64,000 bases of DNA. Source: Lachnospiraceae bacterium AB2028 (GTDB lineage Bacteria > Bacillota > Clostridia > Lachnospirales > Lachnospiraceae). Positions within the stretch are counted from its first letter, which is position 1. The number at the start of each line of letters is the position of its first letter. This document shows positions 1 to 8,600 of this stretch, one piece after another. The notes below the pieces were generated by a model, which saw only the letters and a list, made by a program, of their open reading frames with translations, ran no database searches and was not told where the DNA came from. The position numbers and the translations under genes are program-made. The DNA lies in the NCBI GenBank assembly GCA_000621425.1, contig KK211275.1, positions 350,523-414,522 on the forward strand, in the 5' to 3' direction.

Positions 1-1
1 T

Positions 2-3000
2 CTTGAATACCTTAGGCAGGATCATAATGTTGATATTTCAGGCTTAGATCCACTGCCTGAAGATGGACACGGAATAGATCTTCCGCTTATATTCCAGACT
101 GTCAGGAATGCAATAATGGCTGAAAAGAACTGGGATGTAGAAAATGTCACCTGCTTAGGTCTGTTTTCTTTCGGACAGTTTGTCATGTGGAATGACCTTC
201 ATAACCGTGCTGCCGAGCTTACGGAAAATAAGATAGTAAAGAGCCTTATAGACGGAAAGGTTGCATGGACTCCATCCGAGCAGCTTACTGAACTGAACAG
301 GCTTGATGAGTTCATAAAGCCGGACAAGGTGGCTGTGCCCCTTCCGGCGGATTCTTCGCAGATGGCTGCTATAGTGACAGCGGCTGCAGGTGAAAGCTTT
401 GTGCTGCATGGACCACCCGGAACCGGAAAATCCCAGACTATCACGAACATGATAGCAAATGCGCTTTATAACGAAAAATCCGTTCTTTTTGTGGCTGAAA
501 AGATGGCTGCGCTTTCCGTGGTGCAGAGGCGTTTGGAGAATATTGGCTTAGGACCTTTCTGCCTTGAGATGCATTCAAATAAAGCCGGAAAGAGTGCTGT
601 ACTGTCACAATTAGAGGAAACCCTTAATCTTGCGGATATGGCAAAGTCAGGAAAATTTGCCGGCATTTCGGACGAACTTTATAAGACACGGATGGAGCTG
701 GACGAGGTGATCGATGCCGTTCACGAGAAAAGGGCTTTCGGCGGTTCTCTTTACAAGGCTATCAGTGAATATTCTGTCAGAGCGGATTATAAAGGGAAAG
801 TGTGCCTTAAGGATAGCGTGGGGACTTTTTTCTCGGTTGAAGATACTACGGAGGAAAACGTTCTTGAATACAGGGAACTGATAAGAGAGTACGAGGCTGT
901 TTCTGAACTCATAGGGAATTATGCGGCTCATCCCCTTAAAGGCATCGAAAGCGAAGATTATTCAATGTCCATCAGGGATGAAAGAGGACAGGAATGGAAG
1001 GAATGTAAAAAAGCCTGCGATGACATGCCTGCTGCAATAAAGGCTCTTTCTGAGAAGATAGGTATAGGCTGCAGCAATTCAAGGGCAGATATAAAGAGAA
1101 TTCTGGAAATGGAAAGCATGAGGTCGGACGGGATACCTTCGCTTTTTGCATTGGCATCCGCTGCTGCTTTTGATTCTATATTCGCATCCGCAATGACGCT
1201 TTTGGATAAGGGTGATGATTATAAGTCATGTGTAGCTGAACTGGGGGCAGATTATGATCTGAAGGTCTTTGACAGTAACTTAAGTTTCGATGCATCAAAC
1301 CTACTGAATTCATTTGAGGCTGCACAGAAGAAATGGTTTTTGGAAAAATACTTTGCCACAAATGACATTGTAAAACGAGTGGCGTCTTATGCAAAGAAAC
1401 CGGGAAGTGTTACTAAGGCAAATGCAGGAGAGATACTTAAGAAATTATGCCATGTCCAGGAACTGACGGTGGAGCTTCAGACTGTCCAGCCTTATCTTTC
1501 AAACTATTTTGAAGGCCTGTATATGGGGACAGATACAGACTTTACGATGTTTCGTGCTGCTGTTGAGAAATCCATCGGGCTGCACACTTTATATGTTTCA
1601 TTGCCACAGCAGCAGTGGACAGATTTCAGCTCGTCAGCAACCTGCGCACCGGCCGAAGCAGAAAAAATCAGATCATTGAATTCAGTGATCGAAAATACTA
1701 TTTCCGGATCCATACTTGATGTTTCCGATATAGAGGAAGAAAAGGATTATGTAGTCAAACTCTCAGAGAGGCTTAACGGCTATATAGAAAACGTGACGGC
1801 ATTAAGAGACTGGAGCGGATATATTAAGACCAGGAATAAGCTGAATAAAAGCGGACTTACATGTGTCACAAAGGCATATGAGGAAGGACGGATAAAGAAC
1901 GGTGAATGCAGGGATGCTTTTGAGGTGGAACTGTACTACAGCTTTGCGACTGAACTTATAGACAATGATGAAAGGCTTCGTGAATTCAGGGGAGCAAAAT
2001 ACGAGACATTAATAAACAAGTTCAAAGATAAAGAGACCGAATACCGTAAACTTGTACAGCAGGAACTAGTGTCATCGCTTACCGGGAAACTTCATGTAGG
2101 AGAGACTGCAGAGCTGGCATTGGTAAAAAAGACCATCAAATCCGGTGGAAGACGCATGTCCATAAGAAAGCTGTTTAATGAGGCTCCCGGTGTTTTAAGG
2201 CGACTCTGTCCCTGCATGTTGATGAGCCCTATATCGGTTGCACAGTACATTGATCCCTCATTCCCGAATTTTGACCTGGTGATTTTTGATGAGGCCAGCC
2301 AGCTTCCAACAAGTGAGGCAGTGGGTACTATAGCAAGAGGCAAAAATGCGGTTATAGTAGGAGATCCCAAGCAGTTGCCGCCTACGGCTTTCTTTAAGGT
2401 TAATAAAGGTGATGAAGACAGCCTGGAAGAAGATTTAGAGAGCCTTCTTGATGACTGCCTTGCAGTGTCCATGCCGCAGATGTATCTGAAATGGCATTAC
2501 AGGTCAAAGCATGAGAGCCTGATAGCTTATTCCAACAGGAAGTATTACGGCAACCTGCTGGCAACATTCCCGTCACCTGAGGATATGGTGAGCCGGGTGA
2601 GCCTGGTACCTGTGGAGGGAACCTATGATCTGGGCGGCAACAGGCAGAATAAGGCTGAGGCAAAGGCTGTCACTGACGAGATCATCCGCAGGCTTTCTGA
2701 TGAAAAGCTTAGGGAACAGTCCATAGGTGTTGTTACTTTCAGCGTGGTTCAGCAGCATCTCATAGAGGATATGCTGGCTGATGAATTCTTAAAGCATCCT
2801 GAACTGGAGGAATACGACAGGGAGCGGCTGGAGCCTGTATTTATAAAGAACCTGGAAAATGTGCAGGGAGATGAGCGTGATGTGATCCTTTTCTCTATCT
2901 GCTACGGACCGGACAAGACAGGAAAGGTTTCAATGAATTTCGGTCCCCTTAACCGTGAGGGTGGATGGCGTCGTCTTAATGTGGCAATATCCAGGGCAAG

Positions 3001-3478
3001 GATGGAGATGATGGTATTCGCCGTGCTTAAGCCTGAGCAGATCGATACCGCAAGGAGTACTGCAGCCGGCGTGGAGGGGCTGAAAGGCTTCCTGGAATAT
3101 GCCCGTTACGGAACATCCAGACTTCCTGTGATAAACGGTGAAAAGCGCGAGCATGACGAAATGGTTTCCGTCATAGCTTCAGAGATAGAAAAGATGGGCT
3201 ATAAGACACATACGGAGATAGGAACATCATCATACCGTATGGATATCGGCATAGTATCACCTGAAAAGCCGGATGAGTATGTACTGGGCATAATGCTTGA
3301 CGGCTTTAATATGCGTGACGCACAGACTGCAGGTGACCGTTTCTCGGTACAGCCGGGAATGCTGGAAAGCCTTGGCTGGCAGACCATGAACATATGGATA
3401 CTTGAGTGGTTTGACGATAAGGAAAGGGTGCTGGCAGCAGTAAAAGAACGCATTATGGCAAGTGCCGGCGGTTTATGA
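2..3478 (+). CDS. DUF4011-type superfamily 1 helicase, 5'-truncated by window edge
   Basis: The reading frame is open from base 2, so the true start lies upstream and this is only the C-terminal ~1158 residues. Superfamily 1 helicase motifs are clear: Walker A GPPGTGKSQT (from base 410), Walker B FDEAS (near 2285), motif III GDPKQLPPT (near 2361), an NVQGDERDVI block (near 2860) and a terminal helicase motif RRLNVAISRAR (near 2968). The last ~100 residues resemble the restriction-endonuclease-like (MTES_1575/Vsr-like) domain that often closes DUF4011 proteins. The family is thought to act on nucleic acids; its exact role (repair or defence) is not established. The long region between Walker A and Walker B is probably helical. 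The gene ends 51 bases before hisZ and is probably a separate unit. Confidence 0.8.
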   Translation, partial: LEYLRQDHNVDISGLDPLPEDGHGIDLPLIFQTVRNAIMAEKNWDVENVTCLGLFSFGQFVMWNDLHNRAAELTENKIVKSLIDGKVAWTPSEQLTELNRLDEFIKPDKVAVPLPADSSQMAAIVTAAAGESFVLHGPPGTGKSQTITNMIANALYNEKSVLFVAEKMAALSVVQRRLENIGLGPFCLEMHSNKAGKSAVLSQLEETLNLADMAKSGKFAGISDELYKTRMELDEVIDAVHEKRAFGGSLYKAISEYSVRADYKGKVCLKDSVGTFFSVEDTTEENVLEYRELIREYEAVSELIGNYAAHPLKGIESEDYSMSIRDERGQEWKECKKACDDMPAAIKALSEKIGIGCSNSRADIKRILEMESMRSDGIPSLFALASAAAFDSIFASAMTLLDKGDDYKSCVAELGADYDLKVFDSNLSFDASNLLNSFEAAQKKWFLEKYFATNDIVKRVASYAKKPGSVTKANAGEILKKLCHVQELTVELQTVQPYLSNYFEGLYMGTDTDFTMFRAAVEKSIGLHTLYVSLPQQQWTDFSSSATCAPAEAEKIRSLNSVIENTISGSILDVSDIEEEKDYVVKLSERLNGYIENVTALRDWSGYIKTRNKLNKSGLTCVTKAYEEGRIKNGECRDAFEVELYYSFATELIDNDERLREFRGAKYETLINKFKDKETEYRKLVQQELVSSLTGKLHVGETAELALVKKTIKSGGRRMSIRKLFNEAPGVLRRLCPCMLMSPISVAQYIDPSFPNFDLVIFDEASQLPTSEAVGTIARGKNAVIVGDPKQLPPTAFFKVNKGDEDSLEEDLESLLDDCLAVSMPQMYLKWHYRSKHESLIAYSNRKYYGNLLATFPSPEDMVSRVSLVPVEGTYDLGGNRQNKAEAKAVTDEIIRRLSDEKLREQSIGVVTFSVVQQHLIEDMLADEFLKHPELEEYDRERLEPVFIKNLENVQGDERDVILFSICYGPDKTGKVSMNFGPLNREGGWRRLNVAISRARMEMMVFAVLKPEQIDTARSTAAGVEGLKGFLEYARYGTSRLPVINGEKREHDEMVSVIASEIEKMGYKTHTEIGTSSYRMDIGIVSPEKPDEYVLGIMLDGFNMRDAQTAGDRFSVQPGMLESLGWQTMNIWILEWFDDKERVLAAVKERIMASAGGL

Positions 3479-3529
3479 TATAATATCTCTTTGCATAAAT
3501 GAGAAACTATATATTTTTCAGGAGAACGT

Positions 3530-4633
3530 ATGGAAAAACTGATTCACACCCCGGAAGGAGTAAGGGATATCTACGGCAGCGAACTGGCTATGAGAAAGTC
3601 AGTCAACGAGAAGATCCTTTCCACATTTAATCTTTACGGCTATAAGGAGATCGAAACGCCTACATTTGAATATTTCGACATTTTTTCAAATGAGATAGGC
3701 ACAACTCCTTCAAGGGAGCTATATAAATTCTTCGACAGGGAAGGCGATACGCTGGTGCTCCGGCCTGACTTTACGCCGTCCATAGCGAGGTCTGCGGTAA
3801 AGTATTTCATGGAGGACGGAAAGCCCGTAAGGCTTTCATATTCCGGAAGGGCTTTTACAAATAACTTAAACCTTCAGGGAAAGCTTAAGGAGACAACCCA
3901 GAGCGGCGCAGAGCTTATAGGTGACGGCAGCGTGGATGCTGACTGTGATGTGCTGGCTATGGTGATAGAGACTCTTAAGAATGTGGGATTTGAGCGTTTT
4001 ACCGTTAGTATCGGTGAAGTTGGTTTCTTCAAAGGCCTCTGTGAGGAAGCTGCCCTTGATGATGAGAGCATACTTAAGCTCAGGGAACAGATATCAGTAA
4101 AGAATTATTACGGCGCCGGCGAGATGCTTAAGCACCGTGGCGTGTCAAAGAAACTTCAGGATCTCATACTCCGTGCGGGAGATGTCCTTGGTGAGAAGGA
4201 ATTAAAAGAGCTTGCGGCTGACGCACCAAATGAGAGGGCTAAGAATTCCATAAACCGTCTCATAGAGATATGCGACATGATGAGCATGTACGGACTGGAT
4301 GAGTACATATCCATCGACCTGGGAATGCTCAGCAAGTTCAATTACTATACAGGCCTTATATTTAAGGCTTATACATACGGAGCAGGAGACGCTATAGCAA
4401 AGGGCGGAAGGTATGACGGCCTGCTTGGCAGCTTTGGCCATGATGCACCGGCAATCGGCTGCGTATTCCATCTGGATGATATCGTGAGTGCGCTTTCGGC
4501 AGCAGGAATAAAGGAAAATGCAGATGACGAAGTGATCGTGGTTGAATATGAAGAAAAGGACAGGGCTGACGCTTTCAAGAAAATAGCGGAACTCAGGAAG
4601 AGCGGCAAGCCTGCAGCGGGGAGAAAAAAATGA
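3530..4633 (+). CDS. hisZ: ATP phosphoribosyltransferase regulatory subunit HisZ
   Basis: HisZ is a catalytically inactive class II aminoacyl-tRNA-synthetase paralogue that assembles with short-form HisG, activating it and conferring histidine feedback control. The 367-residue protein has the HisRS-like fold signatures: LVLRPDFTPSIAR (motif 2 region), then GRYDGLLGSFG and a motif-3-like AIGCVFHLDDI. The ATG follows AGGAGA by about 6 bases. The stop codon overlaps the hisG start in an ATGA arrangement, so the two are translationally coupled, which fits a stoichiometric complex. The C-terminus is slightly short and ends in a basic tail. HisS itself is the main alternative, but the length and the neighbouring short HisG favour HisZ. 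Confidence 0.93.
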   Translation: MEKLIHTPEGVRDIYGSELAMRKSVNEKILSTFNLYGYKEIETPTFEYFDIFSNEIGTTPSRELYKFFDREGDTLVLRPDFTPSIARSAVKYFMEDGKPVRLSYSGRAFTNNLNLQGKLKETTQSGAELIGDGSVDADCDVLAMVIETLKNVGFERFTVSIGEVGFFKGLCEEAALDDESILKLREQISVKNYYGAGEMLKHRGVSKKLQDLILRAGDVLGEKELKELAADAPNERAKNSINRLIEICDMMSMYGLDEYISIDLGMLSKFNYYTGLIFKAYTYGAGDAIAKGGRYDGLLGSFGHDAPAIGCVFHLDDIVSALSAAGIKENADDEVIVVEYEEKDRADAFKKIAELRKSGKPAAGRKK

Positions 4634-5283
4634 GCCAGGAAGGATATCTTACATTTGCGCTGACCAAGGGACGCTTGGCAGACAAGACATTAAAGCTTTT
4701 GGAATATGCCGGCATTAACTGCCATGAGATGGAGGATAAGGAGACCAGGAAGCTCATATTCGTAAATGAGGAGCAGAAGGTCCGCTTTTTCCTTGCAAAG
4801 GGTCCTGATGTACCCACTTATGTGGAATACGGTGTGGCTGATATAGGCGTGACAGGAAAAGACACCATACTTGAGGAAGGCCGCAGGTGCTTTGAGGTGC
4901 TTGACTTAGGCTTCGGAAAGTGCAGGATGTGCGTATGCGGCCCGGAGAGCGCAAGGGAGCTTTTAGAGCACCATGAGATGATCAGGGTAGCCAGCAAGTA
5001 CCCGAATATTGCCAGGGATTATTTCTATAACAGAAAAGGCCAGACTGTTGATATAATAAAGCTTAACGGCTCTGTTGAGCTTGGCCCCATAGTCGGTCTT
5101 TCGGATGTTATAGTTGATATAGTGGAGACAGGGTCAACATTAAAAGAAAACGGACTTATGGTGCTTGAGGAGGTTTGCCCTCTGTCAGCAAGGATGATAG
5201 TAAACCAGGTGTCCATGAGGATGGAAAATGAACGCATCAGGAAACTGATAGCGCAGCTTGCGGAAGCACTCGAGAAGGAGTGA
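4630..5283 (+). CDS. hisG: ATP phosphoribosyltransferase catalytic subunit HisG, short form
   Basis: Catalyses the first committed step of histidine synthesis, condensing ATP with PRPP to phosphoribosyl-ATP. At 217 residues it is the short form that lacks the C-terminal ACT-like regulatory domain and therefore needs HisZ, encoded immediately upstream with a 4-base overlap. Recognisable segments are LTFALTKGRLADKTLKLL at the N-terminus, GVADIGVTGKDTILE, and the PRPP-binding region IVDIVETGSTLKENGL near residues 155-170. It is followed after 39 bases by hisD, within the same operon. Confidence 0.96.
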   Translation: MSQEGYLTFALTKGRLADKTLKLLEYAGINCHEMEDKETRKLIFVNEEQKVRFFLAKGPDVPTYVEYGVADIGVTGKDTILEEGRRCFEVLDLGFGKCRMCVCGPESARELLEHHEMIRVASKYPNIARDYFYNRKGQTVDIIKLNGSVELGPIVGLSDVIVDIVETGSTLKENGLMVLEEVCPLSARMIVNQVSMRMENERIRKLIAQLAEALEKE

Positions 5284-5322
5284 GGGTTGGAGGCCGTATG
5301 ATTTGCGGCAGAAAGAGGTAGT

Positions 5323-6618
5323 ATGGAAATAATCGCTTTAAATGAACAGAATAAGGCTCGTCTTCAGGAGACGCTGAAAAAACGCAGTACCTCGGGTTTC
5401 AGGGATATCGAGGAGAAAGTTGACAGCATCATTGATGATGTCAGGGAAAACGGTGATGCGGCTCTTTTTAAGTATTCTGCGCAGTTCGACCATTTTGACC
5501 TGAATATTGATAATATCAGGATTTCGGAAGCGGAAATGGAAGATGCCCTTGCTTCTGTGGAGCCTGAATTTGTCAGGATCCTGCAGAAAGCGGCTGACAA
5601 TATTCGTGATTTCCATGTAAGGCAGCTCAGGGAGACATGGATCAGCATGAGGCCTGACGGAAGCACACTGGGACAGCGTTTCACTCCGCTGGAGATAGCA
5701 GGTGTATATGTGCCCGGTGGTAAGGCGGCATATCCTTCGTCAGTGCTTATGAATATTATCCCTGCAAAGGTTGCAGGTGTAGAGCGCATAGTAATGCTTA
5801 CGCCACCCGGAAAGGACGGAAAGGTAAGCAAGGAGACTCTGGCTGCTGCAAAGATAGCCGGTGTTGATGAGGCATACAGGGTTGGCGGCGCCCAGGCAAT
5901 TGCTGCTATGGCATACGGAACCGAGAGCATTCCGAAGGTACACAAGATTTGCGGTCCCGGAAATATTTTTGTTGCTATGGCAAAAAAAGCAGTTTACGGT
6001 GTTGTGAGCATTGATTCTGTTGCAGGCCCCAGTGAAATAATGGTGCTTGCGGATGAGACCGCAAATGCAAGGTTCGTGGCAGCAGACCTTTTAAGCCAGG
6101 CTGAGCATGATGAGATGGCATCAGCCATACTGGTTACCACATCCAAGGAACTGGCAGAGAAAGTTAAAAAGGAAATCGAAGGCTTTGTTCCTAAGCTTGA
6201 GCGCAAGGAGATAATACAGAAGTCTTTAGATAATTTCGGTTTCATTTTCGTGGCTGACGATATGGAGACTGCCATAAGGGCGGTAAATGACATTGCGTCC
6301 GAGCATCTTGAGATAGTAACAAAGAATCCGTTTGAGACCATGACATGCATAAGGAATGCAGGTGCAATCTTTATCGGACCTTATTCTTCAGAGCCCCTGG
6401 GAGACTATTATGCAGGTCCTAACCACATCCTGCCTACCAACGGCACGGCGAAATTCTTCTCGCCCCTTAATGTGGATGACTTCATAAAGAAGACCAGCAT
6501 TATCGCTTATTCCAAGGATGCGCTGGAAAGAGACCATGAGGATATAATTTATTTTGCAAACAAGGAAGGCCTGACTGCACATGCTAATTCCATTGCAGTG
6601 AGATTTGAAAATGATTAA
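5323..6618 (+). CDS. hisD: Histidinol dehydrogenase
   Basis: Performs the last two steps of histidine synthesis, oxidising L-histidinol to L-histidine with two NAD+ and a bound Zn2+. The 431-residue length is normal. Family segments are visible: VPGGKAAYPSSVLMNIIPA, the IDSVAGPSEIMVLAD block, LLSQAEHDEMASA (the QAEHD zinc and active-site region) and the C-terminal SEHLEI plus YYAGPNHILPT segment. The ATG is preceded by a purine-rich GAAAGAGGT. It sits between hisG and hisB with short gaps, so it is operonic. Confidence 0.97.
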   Translation: MEIIALNEQNKARLQETLKKRSTSGFRDIEEKVDSIIDDVRENGDAALFKYSAQFDHFDLNIDNIRISEAEMEDALASVEPEFVRILQKAADNIRDFHVRQLRETWISMRPDGSTLGQRFTPLEIAGVYVPGGKAAYPSSVLMNIIPAKVAGVERIVMLTPPGKDGKVSKETLAAAKIAGVDEAYRVGGAQAIAAMAYGTESIPKVHKICGPGNIFVAMAKKAVYGVVSIDSVAGPSEIMVLADETANARFVAADLLSQAEHDEMASAILVTTSKELAEKVKKEIEGFVPKLERKEIIQKSLDNFGFIFVADDMETAIRAVNDIASEHLEIVTKNPFETMTCIRNAGAIFIGPYSSEPLGDYYAGPNHILPTNGTAKFFSPLNVDDFIKKTSIIAYSKDALERDHEDIIYFANKEGLTAHANSIAVRFEND

Positions 6619-6653
6619 AAAAGTGATCTGAATATAAGATCAGGGAGGAGACC

Positions 6654-7238
6654 ATGAGAAAAGCTACGGTAAAGAGAAAGACAAGGGAGACCGACATAGA
6701 ACTTACAATAAATCTTGACGGCACCGGGATCGCGAATATCGATACCGGCATAGGTTTTTTTGACCATATGCTGGAAGGCTTTGCAAGACACGGCCTCTTT
6801 GATCTGGATGTAAAGGTAAAAGGCGACCTTAATGTTGACGGCCACCACACTGTTGAAGATACAGGTATCGTACTCGGTGAGGCGCTGCTTGAGGCTGTGG
6901 GAGACAAGGCCGGCATGAAGAGATTTGGCAACTTTATACTGCCTATGGATGATGCTCTTGTATTATGCGCCGTAGATTTCTGCGGAAGGCCTTATTTGGG
7001 GTTCGACCTGAATATCCCCGCTGAGCAACTGGGGAATTTTGAGACAGAGCTTGTAAGGGAATTCTTCCTGGCGGTTTCTGCTTCTGCAAAGATGAACCTG
7101 CATGTAAGGCAGCTTGCCGGTGAAAATTCACACCACATAATAGAGGCAGCCTTTAAGGCTTTTGCCAAGGCTATGGACCAGGCTACAGGCATTGATGAAA
7201 GAATAAGCGGAGTACTGAGTACAAAGGGAACTCTGTAA
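6654..7238 (+). CDS. hisB: Imidazoleglycerol-phosphate dehydratase
   Basis: Dehydrates imidazole glycerol phosphate to imidazole acetol phosphate in histidine synthesis, using a Mn2+ cluster held by repeated histidine motifs. The 194-residue monofunctional form shows the metal-binding repeats FFDHMLEGFARHGLFDL, DGHHTVEDTGI and a second HHIIEAAFKA near residue 160. There is no histidinol-phosphatase domain, as expected outside enterobacteria. A strong GGGAGGAG lies just upstream of the ATG. It is followed by the hisIE fusion gene after about 55 bases. Confidence 0.97.
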   Translation: MRKATVKRKTRETDIELTINLDGTGIANIDTGIGFFDHMLEGFARHGLFDLDVKVKGDLNVDGHHTVEDTGIVLGEALLEAVGDKAGMKRFGNFILPMDDALVLCAVDFCGRPYLGFDLNIPAEQLGNFETELVREFFLAVSASAKMNLHVRQLAGENSHHIIEAAFKAFAKAMDQATGIDERISGVLSTKGTL

Positions 7239-7293
7239 GAAGAATAATCAGAGGGGATGACTTTCAGAACCTTTGAGCATAAGGAGAAATCAG

Positions 7294-8595
7294 ATGGCTG
7301 AAAAGAAATTTTGCGCATCAATTTATTTATATCAGGAAAAGGCTGTGCGCAGTCGCAAGGACCGTGCAGTAATATCAGAGGATCCGGTAGCGCTTGCGGA
7401 AAAGTACTGCGATAACAATGCGGACGAGATCATTGTTTTTGACCTGTCTGAAACCGACAAGGAGCATGAGGCAGCATTGGGCATTATGAAACGCATAGCT
7501 GCAGCTGCCGAAGTGCCTGTTATAGGATGCGGAAATGTAAAGAGATTCGAGGATATAAAGAAGATCATCTATACAGGATGTAAAAAAGCTGCCCTTAACT
7601 ATAGCAAGGCTTCGAATGTGGAGCTTACGGAGGAAGTGTCCAAGCGTTTCGGCAGGGACAAGATTGCTGTATGTATAAGCGATGCGGATGAGATCAAGAA
7701 CGGTCCGGCAGAGTTTCCGGAGCTTGTAAGCGAGCTGATAGCCGTTAATGCCGGTGATGCATTTGATAAGAATACATTTAAGCATATAACGGAGAATACC
7801 TATATTCCTGTACTGTTCCCCATGCCTGCGGCTACACCGGGACAGCTTTCGGAGCTTCTTAAAAACGATATGGCAGCTGGATTTTTCGGGCCGGAGCTGG
7901 ATGCGGCATCAGATACCCTGATGGGTATCAAGTCATTCTGTGCTGACGAGGGAATCAAGGTAAAAGGTTTTGATGCAAAGATTCAGTTCTCTGAGCTTAC
8001 TCTAAATTCCGATGGACTTATTCCGGTTATTGTGCAGGAATACCGTACTAACGAAGTACTTATGATGGCATATATGAATGAGGCTGCTTTTAATGCAACC
8101 ATTAAGACCGGACGCATGACATATTATTCAAGGAGTCGCAAGTCCCAGTGGGTAAAGGGTGAGACCAGCGGGCATTTCCAGTATGTGAAGTCCCTGACAG
8201 CCGACTGTGACAAGGATACCCTGCTTGCAAAAGTAAGCCAGGTGGGTGTTGCATGCCATACGGGAAGTTACAGCTGTTTCTTCAGGGAGATAATCAAGAA
8301 AGAGTATGCGGACAAGGATCCCAGAAAGGTGCTTGAGGATGTTTATGCAGTGATCGCTGACAGGAAGGAGCATCCGAAGGAGGGTTCCTATACGAACTAC
8401 CTTTTTGACAAGGGCATAGATAAGATACTTAAGAAGGTGGGCGAGGAAGCTACAGAGATAGTTATAGCAGCCAAGAACCCCGATAAGGAAGAGGTTAAGT
8501 ATGAGATCTCGGATTTCATCTACCACTGCATGGTGCTCATGGTTGAAAAGGGCGTGACCTGGGACGAGATAATGAGTGATCTGGCAAGCAGGTGA
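7294..8595 (+). CDS. hisI: HisIE with an N-terminal degenerate HisF-like domain
   Basis: The C-terminal half is a bifunctional HisIE. Residues ~239-332 are the phosphoribosyl-AMP cyclohydrolase, with zinc ligands in ADCDKDTLL and [13 protein letters not shown]. Residues ~345-433 are the phosphoribosyl-ATP pyrophosphatase, with [15 protein letters not shown]. Together they convert PR-ATP to ProFAR. The first ~215 residues resemble a HisF/HisA half-barrel ([42 protein letters not shown]), but the HisF CLDV segment with catalytic Asp11 reads SIYLY, so cyclase activity is unlikely. I chose ATG 7294 (AAGGAG 7 bases upstream) over a TTG at 7273. hisA, hisH and a true hisF are not in this window. 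The domain role is inference: scaffolding or ligand sensing. Confidence 0.88.
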   Translation: MAEKKFCASIYLYQEKAVRSRKDRAVISEDPVALAEKYCDNNADEIIVFDLSETDKEHEAALGIMKRIAAAAEVPVIGCGNVKRFEDIKKIIYTGCKKAALNYSKASNVELTEEVSKRFGRDKIAVCISDADEIKNGPAEFPELVSELIAVNAGDAFDKNTFKHITENTYIPVLFPMPAATPGQLSELLKNDMAAGFFGPELDAASDTLMGIKSFCADEGIKVKGFDAKIQFSELTLNSDGLIPVIVQEYRTNEVLMMAYMNEAAFNATIKTGRMTYYSRSRKSQWVKGETSGHFQYVKSLTADCDKDTLLAKVSQVGVACHTGSYSCFFREIIKKEYADKDPRKVLEDVYAVIADRKEHPKEGSYTNYLFDKGIDKILKKVGEEATEIVIAAKNPDKEEVKYEISDFIYHCMVLMVEKGVTWDEIMSDLASR

Positions 8596-8600
8596 TATAT

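Noticed and set aside
5364-5945. Long minus-strand frame (193 codons) across hisD
   Set aside because: It is antisense to a certain hisD, its translation is Ser-rich and patternless, and it has no ribosome binding site; it is a shadow frame.
8592-8600. GTG 8592 as start of the radical SAM gene
   Set aside because: It overlaps the hisIE stop and lacks a spaced ribosome binding site; ATG 8601 has AGGTGA just upstream.
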